IMG/VR virus record: IMGVR_UViG_3300043436_000172
Span: 1-27,977 of that record
Length of the DNA: 27,977 nucleotides
Source of the DNA: a virus
Reading direction: 5' to 3' (one strand)
The notes below the pieces were generated by a model. It was not told the origin of the DNA. It worked only from the letters and a program-made list of their open reading frames with translations, and did not search any database. How positions within the stretch are numbered: the stretch's first letter is position 1; each line of letters begins with the position of its first letter. Both the position numbers and the translations under genes were made by a program. Shown in pieces: positions 1-8,214 of the stretch.

Positions 1-979
1 CTGTAGGCAGCTTCTTAGGAGCAGGGGTAAGTGCGCCCGCCAGACCGCCGTACGTGGCGGTCTTAGCAATGCTCTGCATAAACGGAGACTGAAACCCACC
101 GCCCATAGCCTGACCAAAGGCCGTACGTGACTCAGGGGAGGTGAAGAGGTTCTTTACCCCCTGCCCAATCCCGCCAAAAGACATGTCTCGCGCAATACCC
201 TGACGCCCAGCAGCCAGATCAATCGCGGTAGGGGTGCCACGGAAAACGTTGGCAGACTTAAAGTAGTTAAGACCATCAGACGGCATCGCCTGCGATACTG
301 CGCTTTCCCCCGCCCCCACCGTACTACGCGCTGCATCCATAGCCGCAGTGGTCTTAGCCATCTCTTCGGCAGGCGGACGGACCGGAGCGGGCATTGCTGA
401 TGCCTGCAACGACTGAGCGATATTCGCACCGCTATACGCGCCAAGCCCCGCCTGAAGGCCCTTCTTGAGATCGCCCTCGATAAGCCCGTACGCACCGCCG
501 ACCACAAGACCCGTGCCGATGGTGCTAGCAGCGGCCCCGGAAAGCCCAAACAGACTCCCGACTTTGCTCCCGACGCCCGGCGCAAACGTGTTGAGCGTGG
601 CACCGATGATGGTGGGCAGGAGCTTCTTGAGGAACGACGCCTCGTACAGCCCCGTCTCGGGGTTGATGGTCAGGCTACCACCGTGGGCCATCGCAAGTGC
701 CTGAAGACCCTGAACCTCTTCGGGGTTCATGTGGACAAGCATGGTATCGCCACGCCGTCCCTTGGACTCCAAAAGCGAGGCCAAACCGCCCCCGGCAAAG
801 TTGGTCTGGGGGATTTCCTGCCCCGTCATGGGGTTAATCTGGGCATCGTAACCACCGACGACCTCGGTCGGTTGGTTATAGTTAAGCGGCGGCGCGTAGG
901 CGCTACTGTGCATCCCGGCCATCGGGTACGAGGGGTTAGGCTGGGGGACAGCCCCGTTTGAATACAAGTTCTGGTTCAT
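1..979 (-). CDS. Large virion/internal protein, partial (C-terminus beyond left edge)
   Basis: An open frame of 326 codons starts at the ATG at 977-979 behind a GAGGG ribosome binding site and runs off the left edge without a stop. The N-terminus is Asn/Pro/Tyr-rich and low in structure. A GGGLASLLESKGRRGD stretch follows, then HMNPEEVQGL and AHGGSLTINPETGLYEA. Next comes a strongly hydrophobic Gly/Ala/Leu region at roughly residues 117-195 (LLPTIIGATLNTF, ASTIGTGLVVGGAYGL). It follows the nozzle and jelly-roll genes in a podovirus-like order, so an internal, membrane-active or ejection protein is possible. That role is inference only: no family is recognised with certainty and the full length is unknown. 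Confidence 0.7.
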   Translation of the reverse strand, partial: MNQNLYSNGAVPQPNPSYPMAGMHSSAYAPPLNYNQPTEVVGGYDAQINPMTGQEIPQTNFAGGGLASLLESKGRRGDTMLVHMNPEEVQGLQALAMAHGGSLTINPETGLYEASFLKKLLPTIIGATLNTFAPGVGSKVGSLFGLSGAAASTIGTGLVVGGAYGLIEGDLKKGLQAGLGAYSGANIAQSLQASAMPAPVRPPAEEMAKTTAAMDAARSTVGAGESAVSQAMPSDGLNYFKSANVFRGTPTAIDLAAGRQGIARDMSFGGIGQGVKNLFTSPESRTAFGQAMGGGFQSPFMQSIAKTATYGGLAGALTPAPKKLPT

Positions 980-1018
980 GCCGCCCTCACGGGGTCAAGA
1001 TGGCTAGATACTACCACT

Positions 1019-1627
1019 TTAAATATGTACATTCGACACCCAAGTCACGGTCAGGATAACAGACGGGATTTCTGGGATGTTCCCCGTGGCAGGCTCTTCG
1101 GAAAGGAACACATTGGTATCCGAGGACTGCCAAGCTAATTCAAAGTAGTCGTTTTCAGACAACGGGGTCACGTAGTTCCACGCTGATATAATTTCAGAGT
1201 TCGGACCGTCGATGACAACTTTGCCAGCAGAATGCTCTACGTTCTGTCCATTGATCCGAAGCCAAATGTAAACATCGGATGCGCTACCACCAGACTTGTC
1301 TAACTGGACCGAGAACTGGATGTTATAGATGCCCTCTTCTGCTACATATATACGGGAGTTGATAGCCCCGACACTGACATTGAAAAAACTCACTGTCCGG
1401 TTGAACGTCATTAAATTGACGGTATTGGCTACCGGGTTAGACTGGTCTACGCTGCTATAGAAAGACCCGTAAGGCTTTGGCGCGTTAGCCGCATTAGAGA
1501 CCCGACTGAAGAAGAGACGCAAGACGTTAGAGAACTGATCCTGATATCGCTGCTGATACTCTACTGGCGCAACAGGCAGATTTGGCGCAACGATATTACG
1601 GATCTTCTGGCTGCTGTACTCTGCCAT
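1019..1627 (-). CDS. Jelly-roll-like virion protein (possible tail spike or decoration)
   Basis: A 202-residue protein. Its ATG overlaps the stop of the nozzle gene by one base (TGATG), which implies translational coupling. A short helical N-terminus (EYQQRYQDQFSNVLRLFFSR, about residues 23-42) could anchor or trimerise it. The rest is beta-rich, with alternating segments such as GIYNIQFSVQLDKSGG and SDVYIWLRINGQNV, and a final SVILTVTWVS strand. This pattern resembles C1q/TNF-type jelly rolls of phage receptor-binding or virion surface proteins. A virion role is well supported by position; the fold is inferred from the strand pattern only. Confidence 0.72.
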   Translation of the reverse strand: MAEYSSQKIRNIVAPNLPVAPVEYQQRYQDQFSNVLRLFFSRVSNAANAPKPYGSFYSSVDQSNPVANTVNLMTFNRTVSFFNVSVGAINSRIYVAEEGIYNIQFSVQLDKSGGSASDVYIWLRINGQNVEHSAGKVVIDGPNSEIISAWNYVTPLSENDYFELAWQSSDTNVFLSEEPATGNIPEIPSVILTVTWVSNVHI

Positions 1628-3924
1628 CAGCGTCTCCCGTCAGGACGGATGTCAAGGCGCATCATGCCCATCTGCCACGCCACGCCGATGTCGGCTGAGG
1701 ACATACGGAAGGACATCTGACGGCCCCGCACGCGGGTATAGACCTGACCGGTGTAAAGCTCAATCGGGAACGACTGCGTTTCAGTCACGGTAGGCGTATT
1801 AGCCGCAGAGTAGGCACTGCCCGAGTTCTGTCGCGGCTTGACGGTCAGCGTCACGGACGGCGTGTTCGAGTTAGACCCGTTGAAGGTCAAGTCAGGTAGC
1901 ATGCGCCAGATGTACCCGAAGCTCTGCCCGTCTTGGATGTCGAAGTCCGAAGTTTCGATGTAGGCTGCAATCGGCAGGATCTCGCTCGTCGAACGGTCGT
2001 CGTTCCCGTTCTCGTGGTTCATGACCTGATTGGGCACGCTATAGGACACAGTGCTATAGATGATGTGAGACGTTGCAGCAGTCCCGTCGTACCCACGCGT
2101 GCATCCGGTCAACGAATCGGAGGTCTTGCCGGTGTAGAAGATCTTCTCAAAGTCAATCGTGACCACACCCTCGTTCGCATAGGACGCGGCATTAATGACC
2201 GGGATGATCGTTACGCTGCTGTTTATGGCTTCCGACAGGTACGAAGTCTGGATGCTGAACGAAGCCATCGGGTACTGCCGAAGCGGCGAGTCAAGCCAAA
2301 AGCTACGCTCCAAACTGCCGTAGTACCAGATTCGCTCAAGGTGGTTATAGACCACGTAGCGGTTGTTCACGAGGCTATCTGCAGTCGGGTAGAACCACCA
2401 GACCTCGTTATAACCCTCGTTAGAACCGCAGACGATCTGCGCCAACTGATCCGTGTTGATGTCGGTGAACACGAACTGACGGAGGCTGCAAGGCAGCGTC
2501 TCGACGCGACCCGAGTACTGATAGAACTTGTCCACGCCCATCCAGTAGGTCACGTTGTTGACCGTGATGGCAGCGTTCGGGGACGCGATAGAAAGGTTCT
2601 CCATCAGAAGGTTCATGCCCCATACGTACGGCGGACCAAGGTACTGCATCGAGAAGATAGCAGCGTCTGTCCAGATCAGGATTTCCTGCCGGGTATCAAG
2701 CGAAGTAACGATGAACGAACCATACGACAAGCGGGTTTCACCAGATTGATTCGTCGTCGCCGGGACCCATTCAAACGGATTATCTGCATCCGACCAACGC
2801 ACGAGCAGCGGGTCGAAGTCTTCCGTGAAGTTGACAGGGTTGTACGGGTTGGACCCAAACGCAATACAGAAGTTACCCGTGCTGGAGGTCGAAATTTGAT
2901 AGGTGTTGTTTGGGACGTGCCTGCCTGCATAACTGAACGTGTAATTGCCCGCCGACCCTGCAGTTGTAGTTGCCGAAATAGGCACCGTGGTACTACCTGC
3001 GATGTACGCCGTTGTGACAAAAGTTCCTGCCGGTATACCAGTTCCCGACACTACAGAGCCAGTATCAATGCCGGTCGAATCAGCCACCGTGATTGTGGTC
3101 ACGGCTGAAGTAAACGTAGCCGTGGTTGTAGCCTTGACCTGCGTGTTGGCGTAAGCGTTCAACGTGACGGCACGCGCCCACGTGGATGTGTCCTTCTCCC
3201 AGTAGTAAATAGCACCAGAGCGCGGATTGAAAAGCAGGTTCTCCCTGTCGTTGTCCTGCGACCAGAGCCGGATCTGCGTAGCAACCGTAGAGCCTACGCC
3301 CCATCCACCGAAGCCCCACGGACCACCACCCCAGCCAAGACCGAGTGAAAAGGTCGCGTTGCCCGCGTTTATCTCAATCGCAGCAGACACAGCAGCGCCG
3401 CCGCCCGACCCCGTGGACGTAGCGACAACCGCGCCGATGATGGTGAACGTAGTGCTGGTCGGGACCGTGATGACTTCGAAGTTGCCGTTCAACGTTATGC
3501 CGTTGACTACGCCACCGCCTGACACGCCTGAGAAGGTCACATACGTACCGACACTAATATTGTGCGGCAGCGTGGTCGTCACGGTGACAAGGTAGCTAGC
3601 AAGCGTGGTAGCGAACGGGTTGTTAGGCAGCGTTACCGTCTGGGCAAGCGGGGTGATGTCATGGTAGATGCCGGTGTTCTCAACGTATATCTTGGAGTTA
3701 GTGCCCACACCAAGCAGGTTGTCGCTAGCGAGGGTGATCCAGTTGAACAACGACCGACACACGCCCTTGAACGTGAACGTGGACTGATTGATCCAGCCAC
3801 CGATCTTCTCTGCATAACCTGAACGGAACCGGACCTTATCGCAAGCGTAAAAGCCACCCTCGTTGGCGTACGTGGTGGACTCGCGGTTTATGCCGGGACG
3901 CAGTTCAAGTTTTTGCAGAGGCAT
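1627..3924 (-). CDS. Tail nozzle / DNA stabilisation protein (P22 gp10-like)
   Basis: A 765-residue protein starting MPLQKLELRPGINRE. The N-terminal pattern (RPGINRESTTYANEGGFYACDKVRFRSGYAEKIGGW) is typical of podovirus nozzle or head-closure proteins of the P22 gp10 type. Repeated Trp/Gly blade-like segments (GLGWGGGPWGFGGWGVG, DADNPFEWVP, EVWWFYPTAD, RIWYYGSLERSFW) suggest a beta-propeller platform below the portal and adaptors. A Thr/Gly/Val-rich insertion at about residues 95-185 may be an added surface domain. The gene follows the M15 lysis gene and precedes the jelly-roll gene. The nozzle assignment rests on sequence pattern and on the absence of any long-tail genes. Confidence 0.75.
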   Translation of the reverse strand: MPLQKLELRPGINRESTTYANEGGFYACDKVRFRSGYAEKIGGWINQSTFTFKGVCRSLFNWITLASDNLLGVGTNSKIYVENTGIYHDITPLAQTVTLPNNPFATTLASYLVTVTTTLPHNISVGTYVTFSGVSGGGVVNGITLNGNFEVITVPTSTTFTIIGAVVATSTGSGGGAAVSAAIEINAGNATFSLGLGWGGGPWGFGGWGVGSTVATQIRLWSQDNDRENLLFNPRSGAIYYWEKDTSTWARAVTLNAYANTQVKATTTATFTSAVTTITVADSTGIDTGSVVSGTGIPAGTFVTTAYIAGSTTVPISATTTAGSAGNYTFSYAGRHVPNNTYQISTSSTGNFCIAFGSNPYNPVNFTEDFDPLLVRWSDADNPFEWVPATTNQSGETRLSYGSFIVTSLDTRQEILIWTDAAIFSMQYLGPPYVWGMNLLMENLSIASPNAAITVNNVTYWMGVDKFYQYSGRVETLPCSLRQFVFTDINTDQLAQIVCGSNEGYNEVWWFYPTADSLVNNRYVVYNHLERIWYYGSLERSFWLDSPLRQYPMASFSIQTSYLSEAINSSVTIIPVINAASYANEGVVTIDFEKIFYTGKTSDSLTGCTRGYDGTAATSHIIYSTVSYSVPNQVMNHENGNDDRSTSEILPIAAYIETSDFDIQDGQSFGYIWRMLPDLTFNGSNSNTPSVTLTVKPRQNSGSAYSAANTPTVTETQSFPIELYTGQVYTRVRGRQMSFRMSSADIGVAWQMGMMRLDIRPDGRR

Positions 3925-3926
3925 CG

Positions 3927-4265
3927 TTAGACCCTACGCTCGAAGTGCGGAACGTCCTTGAACGACTTCCAGAACCCGCCCCATTTATTCTTCTCGTTGA
4001 GGCTCTCCCAATACTCGCCGACCGGCGTAAGCGTCGGGATGTCGTAGCAGAGTTTGCCGTCCTCAAAGAAGTTAAGGTCGATGGCGCACCGCTTGAGGTG
4101 GATGCTGTTCATCGTCTTGGAGCGACCCGTCTTGACGTAGATGGCCTGCTGCTCCGGGGTACGGGCAAGTTCACCGCCCGTGACCACAAAGCCCAACTCG
4201 GTCGCCTTATTGATGAGTTTGGCAACGTCCAACAGGAACGCCGCTTGTTCCTTTACAAGGCTCAT
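3927..4265 (-). CDS. Endolysin, M15-family peptidase (VanY-like)
   Basis: A 112-residue single-domain enzyme, expected to cut the peptide cross-links of peptidoglycan at lysis. Visible family signatures are GGELARTPEQQ at about residues 30-40, NSIHLKRCAIDLNFF with candidate zinc ligands His56 and Asp63, and PHFE with His107 as the third ligand. GEYWESL and WGGFW are also characteristic of short phage M15 endolysins. There is no signal peptide, so export would depend on the holin. It overlaps the upstream holin-like gene by four bases (ATGA), forming the last gene of a three-gene lysis cassette. Confidence 0.88.
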   Translation of the reverse strand: MSLVKEQAAFLLDVAKLINKATELGFVVTGGELARTPEQQAIYVKTGRSKTMNSIHLKRCAIDLNFFEDGKLCYDIPTLTPVGEYWESLNEKNKWGGFWKSFKDVPHFERRV

Positions 4266-4804
4266 TTCATGGCCTCCTTGAGTGCGTCGGTCTTGTCCTT
4301 GCTCGACTGGCTAGAACCAAAGTAGTACGAGACGACCTGCGTAGCGACCGCAGACAGCACACCCAAGATGTAGATGAGGATGTCCTTGCGGCTAGGGTCA
4401 ATCGGACTTGCTTGGAACAGCACGATGCCAAAGAGCGTGAAGGTGATGCCAAGCAGCCCAAGCGCCAGAATCGGCGTGATGAGCTTGTTCAGGAGCGGTG
4501 CTTTATCGGAGGTGACAATCTGCACCTCACGCTGCCGTGCGTCGTTGGTGTCCTTGAGCCGCATCTCAAGCTCGGCAAGGTCAAGCTTGTCCTCTTCAAG
4601 ACGCAGCTTGAGCAGTTCCTCTTCATGCTCCATTTGGGCAATCTGGATCTTGGCCAAGTCCTCGGGGGACATGTCGGGCTTCAGTTCAACGCCAAGCTTC
4701 TCCTCGACGACCTTCTTGCCCTTCGCCAACACAGCGTTAGCGACGAGGTTAAGCCCGTTGCCAAGCAGCGGCGTCAGGATGGCTTGTAGTGCAGCAGGGA
4801 TCAT
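4262..4804 (-). CDS. Holin-like membrane protein (3TM / GTA-holin type)
   Basis: A 180-residue protein with an N-terminal amphipathic or hydrophobic segment (residues 3-27), a long charged coiled-coil middle (MEHEEELLKLRLEEDKLDLA, about 58-90), and two clear membrane spans at about 108-130 and 141-162. A Lys/Ser-rich tail follows. This resembles the three-TM holins found in gene-transfer agents and aquatic phages, which release the endolysin through the inner membrane. Four-base overlaps with the genes on both sides and the M15 peptidase directly downstream support a lysis role. The exact family is assigned by eye. Confidence 0.78.
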   Translation of the reverse strand: MIPAALQAILTPLLGNGLNLVANAVLAKGKKVVEEKLGVELKPDMSPEDLAKIQIAQMEHEEELLKLRLEEDKLDLAELEMRLKDTNDARQREVQIVTSDKAPLLNKLITPILALGLLGITFTLFGIVLFQASPIDPSRKDILIYILGVLSAVATQVVSYYFGSSQSSKDKTDALKEAMK

Positions 4805-5208
4805 TTCTTCGCCCTCACAACATCATCGCCCTTGGTCACAGTCACATGGTCGCCTTCGACATCAACCCGCATGGGCTGTTCCTTACGGTCGAGTTTGTCC
4901 AACTTGCCGATGAGTTCCTTGATGACCGCAAACTCCGGCTTCTCTTCCTTCACCGTAGCACCGGCAATGCCGTTGAGCATGGAGATGAGCGCAGTCAGCG
5001 AGGCACCCAGCAGGCCCATCACCGCAGCAATCTTGTCGGCCTCCAGCGCAAGGCTGGACAGTACGCCGATGATGACGATGACCGTGATGTACTTGAGGCC
5101 ATCCTTGCCGATGGCCTTGCCTGCCACATCCTTTGCGGTGCTGTTAGCCTCAAGCCGTCTCATCTCGGCTTCGATCTGAACCTTCAGCAAATCAATGTCT
5201 TCACTCAT
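4801..5208 (-). CDS. Two-span membrane protein of the lysis cassette
   Basis: A 135-residue protein. The ATG at 5206-5208 has GGAG eight bases upstream, so a longer in-frame start at 5247 is unlikely. A charged helical N-terminus (MSEDIDLLKVQIEAEMRRLE) is followed by two hydrophobic segments at about residues 37-55 and 60-82. The C-terminal half is charged and coiled-coil-like (EFAVIKELIGKLDKLDRKEQ). Its four-base overlap with the holin-like gene suggests an antiholin, a second holin or a spanin-like partner. The sequence does not decide among these. No lipobox is visible. Confidence 0.7.
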   Translation of the reverse strand: MSEDIDLLKVQIEAEMRRLEANSTAKDVAGKAIGKDGLKYITVIVIIGVLSSLALEADKIAAVMGLLGASLTALISMLNGIAGATVKEEKPEFAVIKELIGKLDKLDRKEQPMRVDVEGDHVTVTKGDDVVRAKK

Positions 5209-5212
5209 TAGT

Positions 5213-5788
5213 TTATCTCCACTTAGGCCCGTCGAACCACGCCGCAATCGAGTGCCGCTTCCCTTCTGTTACAGGCTGCGCCGCATGACGCACAAACGAG
5301 GGGAAGAAGATCGCGGTGCCCTGCTGCCTCATCTCTTCGGCGTTCGGGTAGTGCGTAACGTGGTCAAACGTCAAATCCCCGCCTTTGTACTCGGCAGGGT
5401 CCGTCAATTGAATGACGCACGAGAGCTTGCGGTGATAGTACGGATCGCCATTCATATAAAAAATGTCGTGGTGCGTCTTGTACTCGCCTTGTCTCTCGCC
5501 GTCATATTCTGCGATTTGATAGTAGTCGATCTTGCTGATATGCACGTCGAACCAATCCCGGTTGGCCCAGATGGCAAGCTTCCACAACTCATCAAACATG
5601 TAGTCGAGTTCGGCATCGCCCTTGTTGACGAACCAGATGCTTGAGCGACGGAACGAGTCGTCCGCCTTGATGCCTGCATCCGTGCCGATCTGAGCCTCGC
5701 TAGGTTCACGGCTCTTGGCGATGCTGACAATCCGAGCGCACTGCTCAGGGGTGAAGTAGGACTTGAAGTAACACCATTCGCCTTTCAT
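5213..5788 (-). CDS. 2-oxoglutarate/Fe(II)-dependent oxygenase (prolyl 4-hydroxylase type)
   Basis: A 191-residue enzyme with the full facial triad. HHD at 106-108 supplies the HxD pair, His168 (FVRHAA) is the distal ligand, and Arg178 (EGKRHSI) can bind 2-oxoglutarate. GGDLTF at 137-141 and FFPSFVRH at 161-168 match the double-stranded beta-helix core of prolyl 4-hydroxylase-like and PKHD-type enzymes. A good ribosome binding site (AAGGTGATAA) precedes the ATG. It lies between an adhesin-like gene and the lysis cassette, two genes downstream of a collagen-like fibre, so a virion protein is one possible substrate. Nucleic acid or a host protein remains possible. Confidence 0.85.
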   Translation of the reverse strand: MKGEWCYFKSYFTPEQCARIVSIAKSREPSEAQIGTDAGIKADDSFRRSSIWFVNKGDAELDYMFDELWKLAIWANRDWFDVHISKIDYYQIAEYDGERQGEYKTHHDIFYMNGDPYYHRKLSCVIQLTDPAEYKGGDLTFDHVTHYPNAEEMRQQGTAIFFPSFVRHAAQPVTEGKRHSIAAWFDGPKWR

Positions 5789-5796
5789 TTATCACC

Positions 5797-6312
5797 TTAT
5801 GGGGCACTGTCTACTTCAAATGAAATAGTTGCCGTTGCGATGACAAGAGATGTTGCCGCGATGCGGATTTCTATCAGAACTTCTCTATCACCAGAATTGT
5901 TAGTTACAGTAAGTACCCAATCTCTAGTAGTACTTAAACTATTCCACCCAGCGCCGGGTCCTGAAAAACTACCTCCAGAGCCACTAAGCACTGTTGCTTG
6001 AACTTCATAATCAGAAGTGGTGCCGCTCCCAACAAGCCACTCACCAGAAATAGTTGTTAACGATGTACCTTGTTGTCTGAGCGCCACTCCATCATTTCTT
6101 AAACGATACGTTGCAGTGGCAGTGCCGCCTACTCCTGCTTTACTGTTGTTAACTGCTGTTTGGTTGGTAATCTTTACGGACGGAAAAAATTTCGTCCAAG
6201 CCGAACCATTCCAAGTATAAGCATTAACAGCAGGGACCCACGAAGAGCCGTCCCACACCTTAAGGTACCCGGCTTCGGTAAAACTTGACCCATTCCACAC
6301 CTTAAGCGGCAT
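5797..6312 (-). CDS. Small tail-associated adhesin with WNGS repeats
   Basis: A 171-residue protein. The first 45 residues contain three imperfect repeats: LKVWNGSSF, LKVWDGSSW and YTWNGSAW. The remainder is Ser/Thr/Gly-rich and beta-strand-like (TATATYRLRNDG, WVLTVTNNSGDREVLIEIRI), resembling an Ig-like or carbohydrate-binding domain. The bases are visibly richer in A and T than in the neighbouring genes, which may indicate recent acquisition. It sits directly after the collagen-like fibre, so a role as a fibre tip or receptor-binding module is likely but inferred. The family is not recognised. Confidence 0.65.
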   Translation of the reverse strand: MPLKVWNGSSFTEAGYLKVWDGSSWVPAVNAYTWNGSAWTKFFPSVKITNQTAVNNSKAGVGGTATATYRLRNDGVALRQQGTSLTTISGEWLVGSGTTSDYEVQATVLSGSGGSFSGPGAGWNSLSTTRDWVLTVTNNSGDREVLIEIRIAATSLVIATATISFEVDSAP

Positions 6313-6321
6313 ACCGTTCTC

Positions 6322-8205
6322 TTAGATCTGGAACCAGACGTCGCCCGCGTTCGATGCAGTGGGCGTAGTAGAAGTCACGAACACCTGACCCCCGCCAGTG
6401 TACCCGCTCGTCACGTTACGCAGATAGTTAGCCCCAGCCGGACCCGGAGGGCCAACCGGACCAGTAGGACCCGGAGGACCAGTCGGCCCCGTGGGACCAG
6501 TCAAGCCAGTCGGGCCAGTCGGACCAAGCGGACCAGTGGGACCCGGCACAGTGGAAGCAGGACCAGTCGGCCCCGTGGGACCAGTCAAGCCAGTCGGGCC
6601 AGTCGGACCAAGCGGACCAGTGGGACCCGGCACAGTGGAAGCAGGTCCAGTCGGACCAGTCGGACCCGTAGGACCTGTGGGGCCGGTCGAACCAGTCGGG
6701 ATGGTGAAGTTAAAGACCGCCGCAGTGGGCGAACCAGAGTTCGTGACTGAAGCCGACCCGCCCGCCGGACCAGTCGTAGTCGTACCAACCGAGATAGTTG
6801 CAGCACTACCAGTAGGACCAGTAGGCCCCGGACCCCCCGAAGGGCCAGTAGGGCCAGTCGGACCCGTAGGACCAAGCGGACCAGTAGGACCAGTAGGACC
6901 GGTCGAACCAGCCGTACCCTGCGGAATCGTAAAGTTGAAAGTTGCCGCAGACGAAGTGCCCGAGTTAGTTACTGCAGCGGGTGTACCGGCAGGCCCGGTC
7001 GTAGTCGTACCAACAGTAATTGTTGCTGCAGTACCCGTTGTACCCGTAGGACCGGTCGGACCAGTTGGACCCGTAGCGCCAGTAGCGCCAGTCGGCCCCG
7101 GAGGGCCAGCCACCGTCGAAGCAGGGCCGGTAGGACCCGGAGGACCAGTCGGACCCGTGGGGCCGGGGACAGTCGAAGCAGGACCGGTAGGACCAGTCGG
7201 ACCCGTAGCGCCAGTTGAGCCAGTCGGACCTGCGGGACCCGGAGGACCAGCCACCGTCGATGCAGGGCCAGTAGGCCCAGTCGGGCCAGTCAGACCAGTT
7301 GGACCCGTAGGGCCAGTCGGCCCGGTCGGGAGGGTGAAGTTGAAGACCGCCGCGCTCGTTGAGCCCGAGTTCGTGATCGCCGCAGGGCTGCCTGCAGGGC
7401 CCGTCGTGACCGTGCCAAGCGTAAGCGTAGCCGCCGAGCCAGTCGAACCCGTGGGGCCCGGAGGGCCAGTCACACCCGGAGGACCCGGCACCGTTGAAGC
7501 AGGACCAGTCGGACCCGTAGGACCCAAAGGCCCTGTAGGACCAGTCGGACCCGTAGAGCCAGTAGGACCGGTAGGGCCGGTCGGGATGGTGAAGTTGAAC
7601 GTCGCTGCCGAGGGAGTACCTACGTTCGTAACCGCCGCAGAGCCACCCGCCGGGCTTGTCGTGGTCGTGCCTACGGCAACCGTTGCCGCCGTGCCAGTCG
7701 GACCCGTAGCACCCGTGGGACCAACCGGACCCGTTGCGCCAGTCGGACCAGTCGGACCAGTCGGACCAGTCGGCCCCGTGGGGCCAGTCGGACCCACAAT
7801 GTTGGTCGCCGTGACAATATCCGTGCCGTTGCAGACAAGGATGGTCTTGACCCCGTTGGCAATCGAAACGCCAGTCTGGCCCGTGACCTTGACCGTGACA
7901 GCGAAGCCGCCCGTGGTGTTGTTAAAGACAAAATAGAGCTTCTTGTTATTCGGCACCTCAACTGTCCGCGCAGCGGTCAGCGTCCCGGTGAACTCTAAGT
8001 ACATGTTACGGGCCACGCCCGTAGCGCCGTTCGGGATGGTCAGGATCGTGGGGGAGGCCGAGTCTGTGACTGCCTGCGTGACGTACCCGGCAATGGACTG
8101 CTCAAGCAGGGTGCCAAGGTTGGTATTGGTCGTGACGCCCCATGTACCTGCCTGTTCGCCGGTACCGATGAGCTCAATCCCAAGGTTAGAACTAAAAGTT
8201 GTCAT
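6322..8205 (-). CDS. Collagen-like tail fibre protein
   Basis: A 627-residue protein with GAGG six bases before the ATG. Residues 1-137 form a non-collagen head ([20 protein letters not shown]...), a pattern seen at the virion-attachment end of phage fibres. From residue 138 there are Gly-X-Y triplets, mostly GPT, broken by four copies of a module of about 35 residues shaped like [36 protein letters not shown]. ASTV[PA]GP punctuations also recur. The C-terminus ([17 protein letters not shown]...NAGDVWFQI) is a short non-collagen tip. GPT triplets resemble the collagen region of BclA-type spore fibres, in which Thr can be glycosylated. Extreme repetition makes this gene prone to length change. 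Confidence 0.88.
   Translation of the reverse strand: MTTFSSNLGIELIGTGEQAGTWGVTTNTNLGTLLEQSIAGYVTQAVTDSASPTILTIPNGATGVARNMYLEFTGTLTAARTVEVPNNKKLYFVFNNTTGGFAVTVKVTGQTGVSIANGVKTILVCNGTDIVTATNIVGPTGPTGPTGPTGPTGPTGATGPVGPTGATGPTGTAATVAVGTTTTSPAGGSAAVTNVGTPSAATFNFTIPTGPTGPTGSTGPTGPTGPLGPTGPTGPASTVPGPPGVTGPPGPTGSTGSAATLTLGTVTTGPAGSPAAITNSGSTSAAVFNFTLPTGPTGPTGPTGLTGPTGPTGPASTVAGPPGPAGPTGSTGATGPTGPTGPASTVPGPTGPTGPPGPTGPASTVAGPPGPTGATGATGPTGPTGPTGTTGTAATITVGTTTTGPAGTPAAVTNSGTSSAATFNFTIPQGTAGSTGPTGPTGPLGPTGPTGPTGPSGGPGPTGPTGSAATISVGTTTTGPAGGSASVTNSGSPTAAVFNFTIPTGSTGPTGPTGPTGPTGPASTVPGPTGPLGPTGPTGLTGPTGPTGPASTVPGPTGPLGPTGPTGLTGPTGPTGPPGPTGPVGPPGPAGANYLRNVTSGYTGGGQVFVTSTTPTASNAGDVWFQI
6477..6644. repeat. 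Perfect 84-bp tandem duplication inside the collagen-like gene
   Basis: Bases 6477-6560 and 6561-6644 are identical over all 84 positions, and the next two bases upstream also match. The unit encodes 28 residues, beginning [20 protein letters not shown] in the cyclic protein order. The absence of any silent difference points to a very recent duplication, or to gene conversion within the array. Confidence 0.93.
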
Positions 8206-8214
8206 GTTCGGCCT

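Noticed and set aside
1933-3108. 391-residue plus-strand frame opposite the nozzle gene
   Set aside because: Arg/Val/Asp-rich shadow translation with no recognisable domain; the minus-strand nozzle protein explains the region.
6491-7936. 481-residue plus-strand frame rich in GPVGPVGPV
   Set aside because: It is the antisense of the collagen-like gene. The 9-base repeat of GGA/CCN codons leaves the opposite strand free of stops. No ribosome site, and the sense frame has a proper fibre head and tip.
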